Below, piece after piece: positions 21,485 to 23,865 of a stretch of 23,865 nt of DNA; the first letter of the stretch is position 1; each line of letters opens with the position of its first letter. Source of the DNA: DATAES01 sp036257895. GTDB lineage: Bacteria; Actinomycetota; Acidimicrobiia; Acidimicrobiales; JACDCH01. The stretch spans positions 1 through 23,865 of the forward strand of contig DATAES010000108.1 of NCBI GenBank assembly GCA_036257895.1. Direction: 5' to 3'. The translations under genes were made by a program, and so were the position numbers. Under the pieces are notes generated by a model. The model did not search any database. It had not been told where the DNA came from and saw only the letters and a list, made by a program, of their open reading frames with translations.

Positions 21485-21681
21485 TCCTCACTCCTCCATG
21501 TAGCCACGCACATTCACAAGCAGTCGGAGTCGTGACGAAACCAGTCGCTCATTCGGGCGACGGCGTGGCGGCGCCGTCCGGTCGAAGAGGCTAGCCGGTG
21601 GAGGGACAGTGCGGTGGTCATGGACGCGTGATCCGTCCGTGTGACGAAGCGCACGGACGAGCCGAGCCGACCGGCGTGTCG
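21485..21681. promoter_or_regulatory. Divergent leader/promoter region of csp and the cyclase fusion
   Basis: 197-bp spacer. The right part of it is the csp leader on the minus strand; cold-shock genes usually have long regulatory leaders. A hairpin can form from GACGGC (21559-21564) and GCCGTC (21573-21578). The plus-strand frame is open from GTG at 21598 but codon third positions there are A/T-rich compared with the gene, so I treat it as non-coding. No clear -10/-35 pair was identified. Confidence 0.35.
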
Positions 21682-23019
21682 ATGCAAGACTCGACCTCGG
21701 TGGGCGGCCGTGGGTATGTCGAGTCCGATGGCCATCACTTGGCGTACCAACGGCGAGACGGCGCCGACGGTCGTGACATCGTGTTGTTCACGCCGGGTGG
21801 CACCATCCCGATGGACTTCTTGGAGCAAGACCGCACCGGGACTCGCCTCGTCGACGGCCTCGCCGCGATCGGTTGCGTGGTGTTGTTCGACCGACGAGGT
21901 ATTGGTCTGTCGGATCCGATCACGGATTGGTCGCGTCCTCTGGTGGAGCAGTGGGCTGAAGATCTCGCATCCATCGTCACGAGGATCTGCGCAGTTCCGC
22001 CCGTCGTCGTAAGCCTGGGCGACTACTGGGGTCCGGCCCGCCTGTTCGCCGCACGTCATCCTCACGCGCTGTCATCGTTGATCCTCTACGAGCCGACCGG
22101 TCCAGGTTCGTCAGTGGACCTGTCGATCTCGGCGGGATCGGACCCATCGTCGTCCGGCGCGAGCGAGGACTGGATCGCCCGTGTGTGCCCGAGCCGCGTC
22201 GAGGATCAAACGTTTCGAGAGTGGTTCGACACGGCGGGACGAATCGGCGCAAGCCCGGGGGTCGCCGCCCGCATCTACGACCGGCCCGATGACGACTGCG
22301 TCCGACGGCTGAGGGACGCGCACAAGAACATCGTCGTGCCGACGTTGGTTCTTCGCCGGCCCGGCAACCTGCTGGGCTCAGCCGCGAGGCCGGATCCGGT
22401 GGCGGACGACATTCCTCGTGGAGAGCGCGCCGACCTGCCGGGCAACGACTACCACTGGCTCGGCGAGGACGTCGACGCCCTGCTGGCGGAGATCTCGCGC
22501 TTCGTGACCGGCGAGAGCGTGCTCCCGCCGCCAGTCCGGGAGTTGTGCGCGGTGCTGTTCACCGATCTGGTCCGGTCGACCGAGCAGGCCGCAACTGTAG
22601 GGGACAAGCGTTGGAAGGCAACTCTTGATCGTCACGACGCGGTCATCACGCGTGAGGTGACTCGAAACGGTGGCGTCCTGGTCAAGTCCACCGGCGATGG
22701 TGCGCTGGCGACGTTTTCGTCTGCCGATCGAGCTTTGCTCGCGGCGCAAGCGATCCGTGATCGGTTGGCCGACGAGAACCTCAGTGTGCGAATCGGTGTC
22801 CACGTCGGTGATGTCGAGCGCAGAGGAACGGACGTCGCAGGCATTGGTGTGCATGTCGCGGCGCGAGTCATGGCCACCGCCGAACCCGGCGAAGTCGTCG
22901 TCACCGGGTCCGTCCCATTGGCCGCTGCGGGCACCGAACATCGATTCGAGGTCATCGGCGAGCGCTCGCTCAGAGGAATCCCGGGACTCTGGACCCTGTT
23001 CCGCGCCGTCAACGCGTGA
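21682..23019 (+). CDS. Alpha/beta-hydrolase - class III nucleotide cyclase fusion (Rv1900c-like)
   Basis: 445 aa. Residues about 12-278 form an alpha/beta-hydrolase region (HHLAYQRRDGADGRDIVLFT; CVVLFDRRGIGLSD). The nucleophile elbow, normally G-x-S-x-G, reads G113-D-Y115-W-G117, so the catalytic serine is replaced by tyrosine. Residues about 285-445 are a class III cyclase: metal ligands D295 (FTDLVRST) and D339 (KSTGDGALATF), purine-specifying K335 and D384, and transition-state positions 391 and 395, where Arg395 is present but the usual Asn is His391 (GVHVAARV). This suggests cAMP formation with the hydrolase domain as ligand sensor, as proposed for mycobacterial relatives; that is inference. 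ATG at 21682 was preferred over GTG at 21598 on codon use. Confidence 0.9.
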   Translation: MQDSTSVGGRGYVESDGHHLAYQRRDGADGRDIVLFTPGGTIPMDFLEQDRTGTRLVDGLAAIGCVVLFDRRGIGLSDPITDWSRPLVEQWAEDLASIVTRICAVPPVVVSLGDYWGPARLFAARHPHALSSLILYEPTGPGSSVDLSISAGSDPSSSGASEDWIARVCPSRVEDQTFREWFDTAGRIGASPGVAARIYDRPDDDCVRRLRDAHKNIVVPTLVLRRPGNLLGSAARPDPVADDIPRGERADLPGNDYHWLGEDVDALLAEISRFVTGESVLPPPVRELCAVLFTDLVRSTEQAATVGDKRWKATLDRHDAVITREVTRNGGVLVKSTGDGALATFSSADRALLAAQAIRDRLADENLSVRIGVHVGDVERRGTDVAGIGVHVAARVMATAEPGEVVVTGSVPLAAAGTEHRFEVIGERSLRGIPGLWTLFRAVNA

Positions 23020-23229
23020 CACGTGGCGCACCGTGATCACGCGGCGGAGGGTGTGGGATTCGGTCGGATGACCGACGCGGACTTCAGTAGCTAGCTGCGG
23101 CTGCAGCGCCGGGCGGCCACGCATCCCCGGTCAAGGCTGCAAGAACAACGGCGGGCGCCATCCAGGATCTCCGACCCTTCTTCACGAGATCTCCAAGCCC
23201 GGGCGGGATTCTTCCGGGATGGTTCTGTG

Positions 23230-23865
23230 ATGACCACGACACGCGCACGCAAGCTCATCCTCGGCGGACTCCTCATCATTGTCTCTCTCATCCTTGGTAC
23301 CAGAGGCGCGCTCAGCGCACCCGCGGGTTCGGTCACGGCGAGCGTCAAGAAGGGCCGCCTCGTCGTCAGCGGGACGGGAACGGCCGACCAGGTCGCCATC
23401 AGGCTGCGCCCCGGCGATGCGTCGATCGTCGAGATCGACGTGCATATCGACGGCGTCGCGGAGTTCTCCTTCGCGAGGAGCCGGTTCACCGCCATCGATG
23501 TCGGCCTCGGCGGCGGCAACGACACCGCCCGCGTCGACGAGACGAACGGCGTGTTCACCGACACTGAGCTCACGAGACTCGCCGGCGGGTTGGGCGACGA
23601 CGTCCTGCTTGGCGGCCACGGCCCTGAGACGCTCGTGGGCGGGGCCGGCGTCGACTTCGTCGACGGCAACCAAGGGGTGGACAGGGTGCAGCTCGACGCC
23701 GGGGACGACACGGTCCAGTGGGATCCGGGTGACGGCAGCGACATCATCGACGGTGGCGACGGCTCTGACCGGCTGCGGTTCAACGCCAGCAATGCCGGTG
23801 AGACCCTCGATCTGTCGGCCACCAGCAACCGCCTCCGCCTCACCCGCGACATCGGCACTGTCACC
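23230..23865 (+). CDS. Secreted RTX-like repeat protein (3' end outside window)
   Basis: First 212 codons of a longer gene, open to the window edge. A signal peptide is clear: basic MTTTRARK, hydrophobic LILGGLLIIVSLILG, then a likely cleavage near ALSA-PAG. After a beta-rich region come glycine/aspartate nonapeptide-like repeats: GGLGDDVLLGG, GGAGVDFVDGN, DAGDDTVQW, IDGGDGSDRLRF, resembling calcium-binding RTX (hemolysin-type) repeats that fold on Ca2+ outside the cell. Classical RTX proteins use type I export, but this one has an N-terminal signal, as many actinobacterial examples do. The 210-bp gap before it holds no gene. Function unknown. Confidence 0.82.
   Translation, partial: MTTTRARKLILGGLLIIVSLILGTRGALSAPAGSVTASVKKGRLVVSGTGTADQVAIRLRPGDASIVEIDVHIDGVAEFSFARSRFTAIDVGLGGGNDTARVDETNGVFTDTELTRLAGGLGDDVLLGGHGPETLVGGAGVDFVDGNQGVDRVQLDAGDDTVQWDPGDGSDIIDGGDGSDRLRFNASNAGETLDLSATSNRLRLTRDIGTVT

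Noticed and set aside
23060..23075. Terminator after the cyclase fusion gene (TCGGTC-GGAT-GACCGA)
   Set aside because: Only a six-pair stem with no T-run; too weak to call.

Overview
The window is GC-rich throughout, with strong G/C preference at third codon positions, frequent GTG starts and many 1-8 nt gene overlaps. It also carries crotonyl-CoA carboxylase/reductase, separate LigD-type modules, an Rv1900c-like hydrolase-cyclase fusion and a dnaX/ffs/tRNA-Ser junction. This points to a high-GC actinobacterium, perhaps a free-living Acidimicrobiia member; that placement is inference.

Layout. 1-883: 3' part of an ATP-dependent DNA ligase (+), then a bidirectional hairpin terminator (930-957). 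971-2856: two-gene minus-strand operon of a LigD-type primase-polymerase and a FEN-like 5'-3' exonuclease, so the start of the window is a DNA break/gap repair locus. 2941-3573: a secreted lipoprotein. 3593-7743: minus-strand run of ccr, methylmalonyl-CoA epimerase, ABC permease and ABC ATPase, divergent from a thiolase (7835-9016). Thiolase, Ccr and epimerase all fit an ethylmalonyl-CoA / methylmalonyl-CoA carbon route. 9017-9331 has no gene but holds a large inverted repeat. 9332-13676: minus-strand replication/repair cluster read as dnaX, ybaB, recR, ERCC4-type nuclease, methyltransferase.

RNA genes and a probable small island. On the plus strand, divergent from dnaX, lie the SRP RNA (about 13731-13846) and tRNA-Ser(GGA) (13868-13955). 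The last 19 nt of the tRNA body (13936-13954) recur exactly at 17220-17238, the signature of tRNA-targeted integration. The 3.3 kb between the copies holds a minus-strand operon (small two-helix membrane protein broken by one extra base, unknown 86-aa protein, GT4 glycosyltransferase, STAS protein lacking the usual phospho-acceptor serine) and a divergent LuxR-type response regulator. No integrase is visible. Just beyond the distal repeat is an ORF with an in-frame stop, possibly a decayed neighbour.

17475-23865: unknown protein and GT1 glycosyltransferase (coupled), a VOC protein, DinB/DUF664 protein with a coupled methyltransferase, tRNA adenosine deaminase tadA meeting a cold-shock gene tail to tail, the hydrolase-class III cyclase fusion, and the N-terminal part of a secreted RTX-like repeat protein that runs off the window.
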